A DNA stretch of 33,048 nt, taken from the IMG/VR virus record IMGVR_UViG_3300013120_000725, positions 1 to 33,048 of that record. One strand, given 5' to 3'. The notes under the pieces were generated by a model. The model was not told the origin of the DNA. It did not search any database and worked only from the letters and a program-made list of their open reading frames with translations. Positions 1 through 7,597 of the stretch are shown piece by piece (position 1 is the first letter of the stretch; each line of letters opens with the position of its first letter). The position numbers and the translations under genes were made by a program. Origin of the DNA: a virus.

Positions 1-2
1 CC

Positions 3-1301
3 GAACCTTCCTTTCCTATAAATCCAAATATATTGCTTATACAAAATATAGATAAAGGGTATAGAGTAAAGCTAGCAGATACTTCAGCTTTCGCACCAAC
101 AGAATCTATTCTCAGCTCTCAACAAGCTGAAGCAATTTTTGGCAAGGATGCTCTGGATGATATAGATCAGCAAGGTACAATGATTTATGGTCCCAATACT
201 TTTGTGGAGGAGGTTCCGGAATCTTTGGAAAAAGTTGCCGCCTCTTTAGGAACAGCGAAGGCTGGAGGGTTTACTGTTCTTACTTCAGAAGGAAAATATC
301 ATGGAGCGGTTTTTACGGACGTGAAGAGTTTTAGCGGTCAGCAGCGAAATGGAGAGTTTTTTCTTGGGAAACATGCTCACGTTATTAGAGAAGATATTAC
401 AGGTTTTCCAAATCCAAATATTAAACAGCCCGATGACGCTCCAGCTCAGAATACAGAAGGGTTATTTTATAACCCACAGACTATGGAAGCCTTTGGTCCT
501 GTTTCAATACAAAGCCGAGTAAGGATTAAAGAAGCGAGCGATAAAGCTCATTTGGTAGCTATTACTGAGATGGGAGCCCCTATCGAGATACATATCTCAG
601 AGGGCATTAAAAAAGTAGCAGAGTATAAGAAAGATAAATTCTATCTACCCTCTACTTTCCGATTTGCCAAACTTGCAGGAAAAACAATCAGCCCTCTTGA
701 GGGAGAGATAATCTTAGAGGAGGCATATCCGCAGATAATCAAAATAGCTGCGCATACTGATGGGACCTATTCTCTTACAGGAAACGCTGCCGAGTTTATT
801 CCAGAAAGTGACCGGCTTAATGTTTCTGTTGCAGATGCAATTTTTGCAGCGAGATCCTTGGGTATGTCTCAAGAGCAGGCAACGGAAAAGATGGCGATGG
901 CTAATGTAGGTGCCAAAGGGGTTGTTGTTCGTGGAGAATTTCTCCCAATTACTCCTTATAATAAAAGAGTAGAGGCAATGTCTTCCTTTATTAAAAAGCA
1001 CGCTAGTCTTGTTCCTTCTCCTCCGGCACTAAGTGAGTTATTTAAAGTGGCCGCAGTGTTGGAGGATGGTACTACAGTAGATTCAATATTGTCTCTTGGT
1101 TTCCTAAAACCAGATACTGTAGATACCTTTGTAGAGTATCTGCCTTCTTTAGAGACTGCGCTGCACAAACTGGCTGAGCTTTTATTCTTTGTCCGCATGG
1201 GCGGTTCTCATATTCCTGAAACTGCGGTTGCCAGGGGTATGAAATACCTTGATGCTGTTATTACTGGCCTACGAAAATTAAAACAGACATTGGCTGTATA
1301 A
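3..1301 (+). CDS. Virion-associated protein of unknown function, 5'-partial
   Basis: The reading frame is open to the left edge of the window, so the gene probably begins upstream. The first possible start inside is a TTG at 33, which has no ribosome binding site. At least 430 codons are present. No enzymatic domain is recognised. Short Lys-hydrophobic-Ala motifs are spread along it (EKVAA, KKVAE, AKLAG, IKIAA, FKVAA, HKLAE), the same motifs seen in many structural proteins further along, which is why I treat it as a virion protein. The C-terminus is helical and basic. The next gene starts 2 bases after the stop, so the two are probably co-transcribed. A portal cannot be excluded, but I see no portal signature. 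Confidence 0.7.
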   Translation, partial: EPSFPINPNILLIQNIDKGYRVKLADTSAFAPTESILSSQQAEAIFGKDALDDIDQQGTMIYGPNTFVEEVPESLEKVAASLGTAKAGGFTVLTSEGKYHGAVFTDVKSFSGQQRNGEFFLGKHAHVIREDITGFPNPNIKQPDDAPAQNTEGLFYNPQTMEAFGPVSIQSRVRIKEASDKAHLVAITEMGAPIEIHISEGIKKVAEYKKDKFYLPSTFRFAKLAGKTISPLEGEIILEEAYPQIIKIAAHTDGTYSLTGNAAEFIPESDRLNVSVADAIFAARSLGMSQEQATEKMAMANVGAKGVVVRGEFLPITPYNKRVEAMSSFIKKHASLVPSPPALSELFKVAAVLEDGTTVDSILSLGFLKPDTVDTFVEYLPSLETALHKLAELLFFVRMGGSHIPETAVARGMKYLDAVITGLRKLKQTLAV

Positions 1302-1303
1302 AA

Positions 1304-2320
1304 ATGGAGCATCCATCAAAATATTATATTGATTATTTATTAACTTTGCCCCTTGCACAAAAAATAAAGACTGCGGAACTTATCAATTTTGTTGAGTCAC
1401 AATTACTTCCATTTGCTATAGCTCCCCCCGGAAAAGTACTTCAGGAGGAATTACGTAACTCTGAGACTGACCAATTGCTTCAAAAAGAAATTATTTACCT
1501 TCCTGGATATCTTGAAGAGCGCCGGGAAGCTTTATGTATACCTGAAGACTATCAGACAAATGGGACGTATCATTTACCTTCTATTAAATTTCAAAGGGAT
1601 TGTAAAATTTATGGGTTGGTGCGTCCGAATGAATTTACTCACACCGCTTTTGAAATTTTAGAACAGAACTACATTAGGGAGATGATTGAGTGTCTCCTTT
1701 TAGGGGATGTTCTTCCAGAGGATGTTGCTTATTATGTAAATGACAAACACTCATTATCTTTATGTCGTCTGGATATTATGCATTACCAACACTATTTCTT
1801 TAATACCAAGATAATGTCGGTTGAGAGTTGGATGCATTATTTCAAAAATTATGAGTCCGGGAGCTTTGATGGGATAGCCGGGTTTGTTGGTAAAAGAAAG
1901 TCAATCCTCGCCGGAGGCCCTCCGGTTGCTGCGATGTATACTAAAATAGATGTAGGCATTGAGAGAAAAACAATGTTGGATACTGTTTTACAGCGTATTT
2001 ATGCTATGTTCTGTGAAGCCGCAGCCGCACCACAATCAGCAACAAAAGTAAATAATATGGTCCGTCTCGGAAAAGCAGTGAAGGATATTTATACCACTGC
2101 TTCTCAGGATAGTTTACAGGACCTTAATCAGGTTTTACTTGCTATGAAGACCTTTGTTATTGCGGCCAAAGAACATAACGTACAAAGCCTTCACGAACTT
2201 TCTGCTGCTATAGAGGAAATAGACCAACTTAAAGGCCAAAGAGATTATGATAAACCCAGAGCAGCATTGATGCCCCCAGTTAATCTCGAAGGTGATTTTA
2301 TCGATGTGGAGGTAGAGTAA
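1304..2320 (+). CDS. Unknown protein, faint resemblance to small-terminase-type DNA-binding proteins
   Basis: This 338-residue protein starts with an ATG 2 bases after the previous stop. No clear Shine-Dalgarno is visible, so translation is probably coupled. Around residues 120-185 there is a pattern of an arginine-led helix, a leucine-rich segment, then Y-x-x-x-FF followed by W-x-x-Y. This recalls the helical region of many phage small-terminase-like proteins (Y..lFFdvr), but the match is weak and by eye. IKTAE near residues 21-25 is one of the window-wide KxA motifs. The C-terminal third is helical and Ala-rich. It sits about 3 kb before the large terminase, separated by the minus-strand RNase HII operon. 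The existence of the gene is firm; the function is open. Confidence 0.72.
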   Translation: MEHPSKYYIDYLLTLPLAQKIKTAELINFVESQLLPFAIAPPGKVLQEELRNSETDQLLQKEIIYLPGYLEERREALCIPEDYQTNGTYHLPSIKFQRDCKIYGLVRPNEFTHTAFEILEQNYIREMIECLLLGDVLPEDVAYYVNDKHSLSLCRLDIMHYQHYFFNTKIMSVESWMHYFKNYESGSFDGIAGFVGKRKSILAGGPPVAAMYTKIDVGIERKTMLDTVLQRIYAMFCEAAAAPQSATKVNNMVRLGKAVKDIYTTASQDSLQDLNQVLLAMKTFVIAAKEHNVQSLHELSAAIEEIDQLKGQRDYDKPRAALMPPVNLEGDFIDVEVE

Positions 2321-2322
2321 AA

Positions 2323-2346
2323 ATGTTTCCAGATTCTTTTTTTTAG
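2323..2346 (+). other. Seven-codon ORF with good RBS, ending at an eight-T run
   Basis: A GGAGG at 2308-2312 lies 10 bases before an ATG at 2323 that opens the reading MFPDSFF and stops at TAG 2344-2346. The stop is reached through a run of eight T residues (2337-2344). Removing one T, or a +1 shift on the run, would continue straight into the frame of the next gene (FFSEMTKL...). The downstream ATG at 2351 has only a weak ribosome site. This is therefore either a leader peptide coupling translation, a programmed slip, or a homopolymer sequencing or assembly error hiding the true start. Confidence 0.4.
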
Positions 2347-2350
2347 CGAG

Positions 2351-3088
2351 ATGACAAAACTCTCTGTTGATAGTAGAAAGCTTGTTAGGTTATTAGATAA
2401 TAAAGGAGTCATTTTTATCTCTAAAACAGATCAACATTCTCCGGCATTGTTTGACGCAACAACAAAGCAGGTGATTATAGAGGCCCCTAGTTGGACGACT
2501 TACCCTTCACATTTACTTGATAGACTTCGTAAGCGGATAAGTATGCCTGTAAAAAACAAAGGGGTATATGTTAACCCAACTAAGCTCGCAAAAAATACGA
2601 TGGATAGGTTGTCCCCAAATCGCCTAGCACCCTCTGCGAGCAGTGATAGAGCTGGTCTTGGGCTAACTTTGGGACATGAATTTGCTGAGAGAGCGGCGAT
2701 GAAGGGATCAAAAAGCGCAGTAAAAAAAGTAGTAAATAGTCTGGATAGCAGGCTTGGTATGAAGAGTGGCTTTTATGGGCATTTATCTCCTTCTGTCCTT
2801 TTACGTGAACACAATATGCTGAGAAATTATACAGGTCCTGGGGCTAAAGCTGCAGTGAGTAATTTCAAGCAGCTTCGCGCAGCATCAGGTGAAGCCAAAT
2901 CATTAAACTCCGCTATAAACAATATCCGATATAACGTGCCCTCTACATCTGGGCGTAATGTGTTTTCTTTTGGGGAGTCTCAGAGATTGTCGCGTCACGC
3001 TATTAGGCGACTTACTCCATATCTAAATAGGCAACTTGAAGCGACTGGTAGAGGTAATATAATCCCAAGAATCAAAGGGATACAATGA
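2351..3088 (+). CDS. Hypothetical protein with zincin-like HExxE motif
   Basis: The gene encodes 245 residues from the ATG at 2351. The true N-terminus may instead begin at 2323 if the eight-T run is slipped. Residues 107-113 read LGHEFAE, followed about 30 residues later by a second histidine in GHLSPSVL (H144) and an LREHN segment (E153, H154). HE-x-x-E plus downstream His/Glu is suggestive of a metal site, as in gluzincin-like folds, but the canonical second His of HExxH is absent, so peptidase activity is a guess. The protein is basic, with many Arg and Lys. It overlaps the DUF192 gene by 4 bases (ATGA), a sign of coupled translation. Confidence 0.7.
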   Translation: MTKLSVDSRKLVRLLDNKGVIFISKTDQHSPALFDATTKQVIIEAPSWTTYPSHLLDRLRKRISMPVKNKGVYVNPTKLAKNTMDRLSPNRLAPSASSDRAGLGLTLGHEFAERAAMKGSKSAVKKVVNSLDSRLGMKSGFYGHLSPSVLLREHNMLRNYTGPGAKAAVSNFKQLRAASGEAKSLNSAINNIRYNVPSTSGRNVFSFGESQRLSRHAIRRLTPYLNRQLEATGRGNIIPRIKGIQ

Positions 3089-3537
3089 TTATTGGCCTTC
3101 CAGCGGAAATACTCAAGACCAATGTAGGTGTGGAGGGTGTGAGTCACAGTGTACAACTACGAATCGATGTGGCCCACACCCCCGAAGATTTGATGGAGGG
3201 ATTTAGTGGCAGGGACGAACCAGAAGATGAGGAAGGTATTTTATTCGTCCCTGTCCCTTCCGTCAAGCATATTCATTTATGGATGAAAGATGTGCCTTTT
3301 GGCCTAGATGCAATTTTCCTTGATGAAGCTTGGGTAGTTGATTCTTGTATTACCATGCCGGCTTATACCACAGAAACCTTTTCAGGAGCATCAAGGTTTG
3401 CTCTCGAAGTTCCTGAAGGTTTCTGTGCCAGATACGGTGTAGGCCCTGGGGCGGTGTTTAATATCACCGACTCATCAAGTCAAGAAAGGGTACGAGATTT
3501 ACATCAAAATGATTCAGAAGCTCCTGAAGTATTTTAG
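3085..3537 (+). CDS. DUF192 family protein
   Basis: This 150-residue protein matches the DUF192 pattern almost throughout. It has a VAHTPEDLMEGFSGR segment at residues 29-43 (usual form: VA.t..er..GLM.R), GILFV at 51-55, LWMKDVPFGLDAIFLDE at 65-81 (usual form WMkNt.ipLDiiFid), and ALEVPEG...GVGPGAV at 106-124. DUF192 proteins are small beta-rich proteins of unknown biochemical role found in bacteria, archaea and some phages. There is no signal peptide, unlike many cellular members. The start overlaps the previous stop by 4 bases. The last 74 bases overlap the convergent minus-strand gene ending at 3464. Confidence 0.85.
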   Translation: MIIGLPAEILKTNVGVEGVSHSVQLRIDVAHTPEDLMEGFSGRDEPEDEEGILFVPVPSVKHIHLWMKDVPFGLDAIFLDEAWVVDSCITMPAYTTETFSGASRFALEVPEGFCARYGVGPGAVFNITDSSSQERVRDLHQNDSEAPEVF

Positions 3538-4012
3538 TGTTTTCGTCAGACAACGGCCTACCAAAAGCCCGTAGACACCAACTATCAAATCCTTGCCCTT
3601 CTGGGCCTTGCATTTGCATGCCCACTACTTCTTCCTGAAGCAGTTCAAATGTATATTCTCGGTCCCCAATTACTTCTTTCCAACTATCTGCAAATATCTG
3701 CCCAAAGCGATTATGGAGAATATAGCTTTTGCGGCGAGCTTCTCTGACTTGTCCTTCCATCATTGCTCTGGGAGCAAAAAAGTGAAAGATAGCATGCGGG
3801 CCGCGATCCTCTGAAGGGGATGCCCCAACAACCTGAGCTACGGTGCCATACATAGCACTAAAGCATTTTTTGTGTAGTATCTTTAATCTGATTGGTTTTG
3901 TACTATAGCCCTGCTTACTCAACCACTCTTTACCTATTTGCTTGAATCCTTCATTAATATCACCCAGGCTCTGTTTCGGTTTTGGTCCTGCCGCTGCTGG
4001 TTTATCCCTCAT
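3464..4012 (-). CDS. Unknown protein, last gene of the RNase HII operon
   Basis: The product is 182 residues starting MRDKPAAAG. I place the start at 4012 because its ATG overlaps the RNase HII stop as TAATG, and an AAAGGAG lies 7 bases before it on the minus strand. A longer form starting at 4030 would put that ribosome site inside the gene. No known domain is recognised. The first 25 residues are Pro/Ala-rich, and the rest is mixed alpha/beta with a HAIFHFFAPRA segment. The 3' end runs 74 bases into the convergent DUF192 gene. No terminator is visible on this strand, so antisense transcription into the DUF192 gene is possible. Confidence 0.75.
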   Translation of the reverse strand: MRDKPAAAGPKPKQSLGDINEGFKQIGKEWLSKQGYSTKPIRLKILHKKCFSAMYGTVAQVVGASPSEDRGPHAIFHFFAPRAMMEGQVREARRKSYILHNRFGQIFADSWKEVIGDREYTFELLQEEVVGMQMQGPEGQGFDSWCLRAFGRPLSDENTKILQELLNHFDVNLVPFLDLMSR

Positions 4013-4587
4013 TACCATACTCCTTTCCATTTCCAGGATGTGCGATGTAGTTCTGAATGTGGCCCATATTTTTGTACTCCTTGTTTATGGTTTTTGGCTC
4101 CACCATATCCTTTATTTTGTCCCCAGGCATACCAGGGAAATTCTCTGTGGAGATCCTTCATTAAATTATCTCGTAAGACTTTTGCTATAATAGCCGCCGC
4201 TGAGATTTGCCAATATTTATCGTCCCCTTTTACAATAACTTTTTGTTTACAGGTAAAGGGGGTATCTCTTATGGCGGTTATTCCGTCTACCAATAAGAGT
4301 TCGGGTCTTACTTTTAGTGCAGTAAGTGCTCTTTGGCAGCATAACTGCCAGCCCTTACTCATACCTATTTTATTTATTTCTTGTGGATATAAATAACCGA
4401 GAGAAACAGCTACCGTAATAGGAAGGATGCCATAAAATGCTATTTCTCTAGTACTAGAAGTCATTTTCTTACTGTCCTTTATTGTCACACCTTCTGGAGG
4501 AAATTCACGATCAAAAACGGCGGCGACTGTATACATAGGACCCGCCATCGCACCCATTCCCACTTCATCAAGCCCACAAATCAGCAT
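4012..4587 (-). CDS. rnhB: Ribonuclease HII
   Basis: This 191-residue protein is of typical RNase HII length. The enzyme cuts RNA in RNA:DNA hybrids and 5' of single ribonucleotides in DNA. Motifs seen are GLDEVGMG-x-x-AGP at residues 5-17 (D7, E8), KDSKK at 37-41, LLLVDGI at 97-103 (D101), KGDDKYWQISAAAIIAKVLRD at 120-140 (D122), and NKGYGG...H with GPHSELHRTSW near the C-terminus. The metal-binding set D7/E8/D101/D122 is therefore intact, as is the tyrosine of KGYG (Y161). One oddity is that the GRG junction-reading motif is GMG here. It is joined to both neighbours by 1-base TAATG overlaps. A phage copy placed inside the structural region probably serves replication-primer or ribonucleotide removal. 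Confidence 0.95.
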   Translation of the reverse strand: MLICGLDEVGMGAMAGPMYTVAAVFDREFPPEGVTIKDSKKMTSSTREIAFYGILPITVAVSLGYLYPQEINKIGMSKGWQLCCQRALTALKVRPELLLVDGITAIRDTPFTCKQKVIVKGDDKYWQISAAAIIAKVLRDNLMKDLHREFPWYAWGQNKGYGGAKNHKQGVQKYGPHSELHRTSWKWKGVW

Positions 4588-4895
4588 TAATTTATATCCT
4601 TTTGGTTATAGAGGGTTGTTTCAGAAAGAGGCACCTTTAAACACTCAATAGCCTGCTCATCGAAGAAATCAAGAGCTTTAGTTATATTAGTAAGCCCGCC
4701 TGAGCATTCTCGTAAGTCAACTGTAAATAAAATTATTCTACTGTCTTCATGACTATTCAAAGATACAACATAAATATAGTTTTTCTTTCCCATTGCTTTT
4801 TGGAACTTTATAAATTCATTATTAGCTATTGGGCTCTTGAACCATATACCAAAAGTAGCAGCGATCTGACAGGTTTTTAAAATTGCATTATCCAT
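4587..4895 (-). CDS. Small unknown protein, RNase HII operon
   Basis: This is a 102-residue protein with an AAAGGAG five bases before its ATG on the minus strand. No family is recognised. It appears compact and alpha/beta, with a strand pair around residues 40-60 (NYIYVVSL, SRIILFTVDL). The stop shares one base with the start of the RNase HII gene (TAATG), and its own start overlaps the upstream gene by 8 bases. Such tight coupling suggests the products are made in a fixed ratio. The strong ribosome site and operon context support it as a real gene. Confidence 0.75.
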   Translation of the reverse strand: MDNAILKTCQIAATFGIWFKSPIANNEFIKFQKAMGKKNYIYVVSLNSHEDSRIILFTVDLRECSGGLTNITKALDFFDEQAIECLKVPLSETTLYNQKDIN

Positions 4896-5250
4896 CTTTA
4901 CTCCTTTTTCTTATTTCGTTTAATTCTTCTTCTGTTATCGTATCCAGAATCACCTTTTCCTTTTCAGGGGCTACAATTAAAGTAAGCTGTATCCAGTTAG
5001 CTTCAACTTTTAAATGCTCTAATGTAATTGTTTTATGCTCCCGTAGTAGAATATTTAATAGCCTCTGTACCGTCGAATAAGTAAGAGCGGGAGATTTAAC
5101 TCCTTCACCAAACAGAAGAGAAAGAATACCCTTATAAGGCCCGCCCGTTTGTCGATACTTCTTCTTTTGGATGGATGATCCACACCAATATGTTATAGCA
5201 CTAATTATTGCATTTCCAAATGACCATAATCTCCGTTCCTCGTTAGTCAT
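4888..5250 (-). CDS. Unknown protein, first gene of the minus-strand operon
   Basis: The gene encodes 120 residues, with GGGAG placed 4 bases before the ATG on the minus strand. The N-terminal half has a mildly hydrophobic stretch (residues 10-26, with NAIISAITYWCG). The C-terminal part is rich in Glu and Lys and ends in a probable helix. Residues 58-100 look like a short helix-strand arrangement (YSTVQRLLNILLREHKTITLEHLKVEANWIQLT). There is no recognisable domain. As leader gene of the RNase HII operon it follows the divergent control region before the terminase. Confidence 0.72.
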   Translation of the reverse strand: MTNEERRLWSFGNAIISAITYWCGSSIQKKKYRQTGGPYKGILSLLFGEGVKSPALTYSTVQRLLNILLREHKTITLEHLKVEANWIQLTLIVAPEKEKVILDTITEEELNEIRKRSKDG

Positions 5251-5281
5251 AATCTCCCTCTTGCTTTATTTCTTTTTTACC

Positions 5282-5287
5282 TATAAT
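5282..5287 (+). promoter_or_regulatory. Candidate -10 element before the terminase gene
   Basis: A perfect TATAAT lies 32 bases before the terminase ATG. The region upstream lacks a good -35 box: the best is TTGCTT at 5261-5266 with a short 15-base spacer. This may mean an activator or a phage factor is needed, or that the gene is read from an upstream promoter. Confidence 0.35.
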
Positions 5288-5297
5288 CTTTAAAGAT
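5286..5297. promoter_or_regulatory. Perfect 12-base palindrome, possible operator
   Basis: ATCTTTAAAGAT is self-complementary over 12 bases. It overlaps the last two bases of the plus-strand TATAAT and sits inside the spacer of the minus-strand promoter candidate, so one bound dimer could control both directions. It is too AT-rich and has no loop, so it is unlikely to be a terminator. Confidence 0.35.
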
Positions 5298-5318
5298 AAC
5301 AACTTCTTTAGGATAATT

Positions 5319-7064
5319 ATGCCGGTTGATGCAATAAGGTACAGAGCTTCTCGACGGAAAATACTTAAAAAAAGCGGCGAAAATCTCCCAAAGGAAGTGT
5401 CTTATCTTGAAACTCGTAGGACAGCAGAACAGAGAAACAGGCGCCAGCCTGTTCTGCCATCACAATTTACTGAGTTTGCTGTAAGGATGCCTAATAAGCT
5501 TACCAACACATTAGATCCCTTTTCTTTTGAAGGACGAAGGTACCTTAAAGATATTTATGATACTCCGTCCAGGCATGTACTTCTTCGTTGTGGCCGGCAG
5601 GTTGAGAAGTCCACAACCCTCGGTAACAAGATACTATCTTTTGGGGCTTTAGTTCCAAACTCAGCGCCTTTGTACGTCTCTCCTTCCATGCTCCAAACAA
5701 AAGAGTTTTCCAGGGAACGATTAACCCAGGTTATTCGACAGTCAGAGATTCTGCAGGCGTGGTTTCCCTTTATGTATAGGCAGGACAGTGTCCTTGAAAA
5801 AGAAATGATAAACGGTACGAAGGTACGTCTCAGGTATGCCTTCCTTAATGCTGATCGCGTCCGGGGTATTCCCGCGGATTATTTGATGATTGACGAGATA
5901 CAGAATATTCTGGTCGATAATATTCCAGTCATCGAACAGGCCCTATCTCATTCTCCTTATAAATTGTATCTCTATGCAGGGACTCCTCTTACCGTTGATA
6001 ATACCATCGAGCAATACTGGGAAAAATTCTCAACCCAGAATGAGTGGGTGGTTCCTTGTACCTGTAAGGCCAGTACAATACATAAATTTCATTGGAATAT
6101 TCTCGGCCCAAAAAGTATCGGATTGCGTGGCCCTATTTGTACCAACTGTGGAAATATAATTAACCCTAATCATTCAGCAGCACATTGGGTCCGTATGAAT
6201 ACTCCTTTGGTTACCCATCCATTTGAAGGCTTTCGTATCCCTCAGATTATGGTTCCTTGGGTTATTGCGGATGGTTGGTCAGAAGTCCTCGATTTTCAGA
6301 AGAGATATGGACAAGCTCGATTCTATAATGAAGTATTAGGCCTGAGTTGTGAATCGGGATCCAAGCCCCTTACCAAAACTGATATTTTAAATAATTGTCG
6401 AGACTATGAATTTTCGGCAGAGGAACTGGTTAAATTGAAAAGTTCCATCTCTCACGGGTCCACGCCAATATTTTGCGGTATTGACTGGGGACAAGCAGGG
6501 CAGACCCATACCTCGTATACTGTGCTGACTTTGGCAGCTTATATCAATGATAGGTTCCGGGTATTCTTTATACATAGGTTCGAGGGGAATGAAATTGATC
6601 CCGTTATCCAGCTCGAAAAGATTATACGTATTATAGACCAATGGAAGCCTAAAATAATAGCCTGTGATTACGGCTCCGGTTTTTATCAAAATAGAGAACT
6701 CCTAAACCGTTTTGGCCCAACCAGGGTAATCCAATTTCAGCATGCCGGCCAGCTACGTCAGAAAATGAAGTGGGAAGGTTCCCTCAAACGATTCCTCCTT
6801 AATAGAACAGAGATTATGCAAGATATTTTCTCGGCGATTAAAAGAGGCATCTATTTTGATTTTCCACGATATGAAATATTTGAGCCTTTTGCTAAAGATT
6901 TCCTGGCTATCTTTGCTGAATATAATCATATCAGAAGACTTACAGAATTCAAACACTCTCTTGGGACACAAGACGATGCTTTCCATTCGTTACTTTTCTG
7001 TTTCATGGGATCTACAATAATTTTTAAACGAGATGATATATTCAACCAGGCTATTGCGGCTTAG
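5319..7064 (+). CDS. terL: Terminase large subunit (packaging ATPase and nuclease)
   Basis: This 581-residue protein drives DNA into the prohead and cuts the concatemer. The ATPase half holds a Walker A-like CGRQVEKST (residues 91-99, with Glu where Gly is usual), Walker B YLMIDE (188-193) and a coupling motif YAGTP (219-223). A probable zinc site, C247/C249 and C274/C277, lies between the ATPase and nuclease domains, as in some GpA-like and large-phage terminases. The RNase H-fold nuclease carries D389 (GIDWG), D450 (ACDYG) and D552/D553 (QDDAFHS). The start is ATG 5319 with AGGA before it. The 3' end overlaps the convergent regulator gene by 14 bases. No portal gene follows directly, which is unusual. 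Confidence 0.95.
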   Translation: MPVDAIRYRASRRKILKKSGENLPKEVSYLETRRTAEQRNRRQPVLPSQFTEFAVRMPNKLTNTLDPFSFEGRRYLKDIYDTPSRHVLLRCGRQVEKSTTLGNKILSFGALVPNSAPLYVSPSMLQTKEFSRERLTQVIRQSEILQAWFPFMYRQDSVLEKEMINGTKVRLRYAFLNADRVRGIPADYLMIDEIQNILVDNIPVIEQALSHSPYKLYLYAGTPLTVDNTIEQYWEKFSTQNEWVVPCTCKASTIHKFHWNILGPKSIGLRGPICTNCGNIINPNHSAAHWVRMNTPLVTHPFEGFRIPQIMVPWVIADGWSEVLDFQKRYGQARFYNEVLGLSCESGSKPLTKTDILNNCRDYEFSAEELVKLKSSISHGSTPIFCGIDWGQAGQTHTSYTVLTLAAYINDRFRVFFIHRFEGNEIDPVIQLEKIIRIIDQWKPKIIACDYGSGFYQNRELLNRFGPTRVIQFQHAGQLRQKMKWEGSLKRFLLNRTEIMQDIFSAIKRGIYFDFPRYEIFEPFAKDFLAIFAEYNHIRRLTEFKHSLGTQDDAFHSLLFCFMGSTIIFKRDDIFNQAIAA

Positions 7065-7590
7065 TCGAAGTTATTTGTATCTTTATGAGCTCGATACGTT
7101 GTCGTAGTTGTAAAATACCTTCGAGTGCCTCTAAGTCGTACTGTTCTATTAAGTATTTTATAAGAGCACTGTAGCAAAAATCTACTTCCTTTGTGGATAT
7201 AAAAACGCTGGCGACTTGCTCTATAGGTAGTCTTCTAATGTAATCCCTAAAGCTATGTACCTTATGGCCCAAAGTATTGGAATTTACTATATCTTGTATT
7301 ACTCTTTTAAATAGAGGTACCTCTTGCGGTACCCAAGAACTTTTTGAGGGGATACTTAATACTTTTTGAATATTACCAATCTCTTCTTCTAACTTTTTTA
7401 TTCTTTGATACAATTCAAAAGAAGGTATTCCTTGGGTTTGGTTAATGAGAGCTGTAATGCTTCTTTTGCTTATGAGGGCTTTTTTCCCCTCTCGTTTCTT
7501 TTTTAACCGGCCCCTTTTGATAAGTCGATATATTGTTGCCCTACTTTTATTTAATTGTTTCATTGTTTCTTGTATGGTTAACCATTTCAT
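7051..7590 (-). CDS. Winged-helix DNA-binding protein (MerR/excisionase-like) with coiled coil
   Basis: The product is 179 residues starting MKWLTIQETMKQLNKSR. Residues 1-50 fit the helix-turn-helix of MerR/excisionase type (HTH_17): Wlti-x-E...L..SraTIYrlIk.GrLkkkregkkaliskrSI. Residues 58-80 are a likely coiled coil, followed by an unknown helical C-terminus. The frame is open further upstream (to 7653), but I prefer the ATG at 7588-7590 because a near-consensus promoter would start RNA on that codon. There is no ribosome site, consistent with a leaderless mRNA. Likely a transcription regulator of itself and the divergent gene at 7706. The alternative is a small-terminase subunit like lambda gpNu1, which also joins a winged helix to a coiled coil and sits beside the large subunit. 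Confidence 0.82.
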   Translation of the reverse strand: MKWLTIQETMKQLNKSRATIYRLIKRGRLKKKREGKKALISKRSITALINQTQGIPSFELYQRIKKLEEEIGNIQKVLSIPSKSSWVPQEVPLFKRVIQDIVNSNTLGHKVHSFRDYIRRLPIEQVASVFISTKEVDFCYSALIKYLIEQYDLEALEGILQLRQRIELIKIQITSTKPQ

Positions 7591-7597
7591 GGACCGG

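Larger units (their letters stand above)
5274..5302 (-). promoter_or_regulatory. Candidate promoter for the RNase HII operon
   Basis: On the minus strand, TTGTTA (5302-5297) and TAAAAA (5279-5274) are separated by exactly 17 bases. Each matches four of six sigma-70 consensus positions. The leader before the ATG at 5250 would be about 20 bases and carries GGGAG. The 12-base palindrome at 5286-5297 lies in its spacer. Confidence 0.35.

Noticed and set aside
3938-4396. Plus-strand open frames of 152 and 82 codons opposite RNase HII
   Set aside because: They are shadows of the well-supported minus-strand operon and lack ribosome sites.
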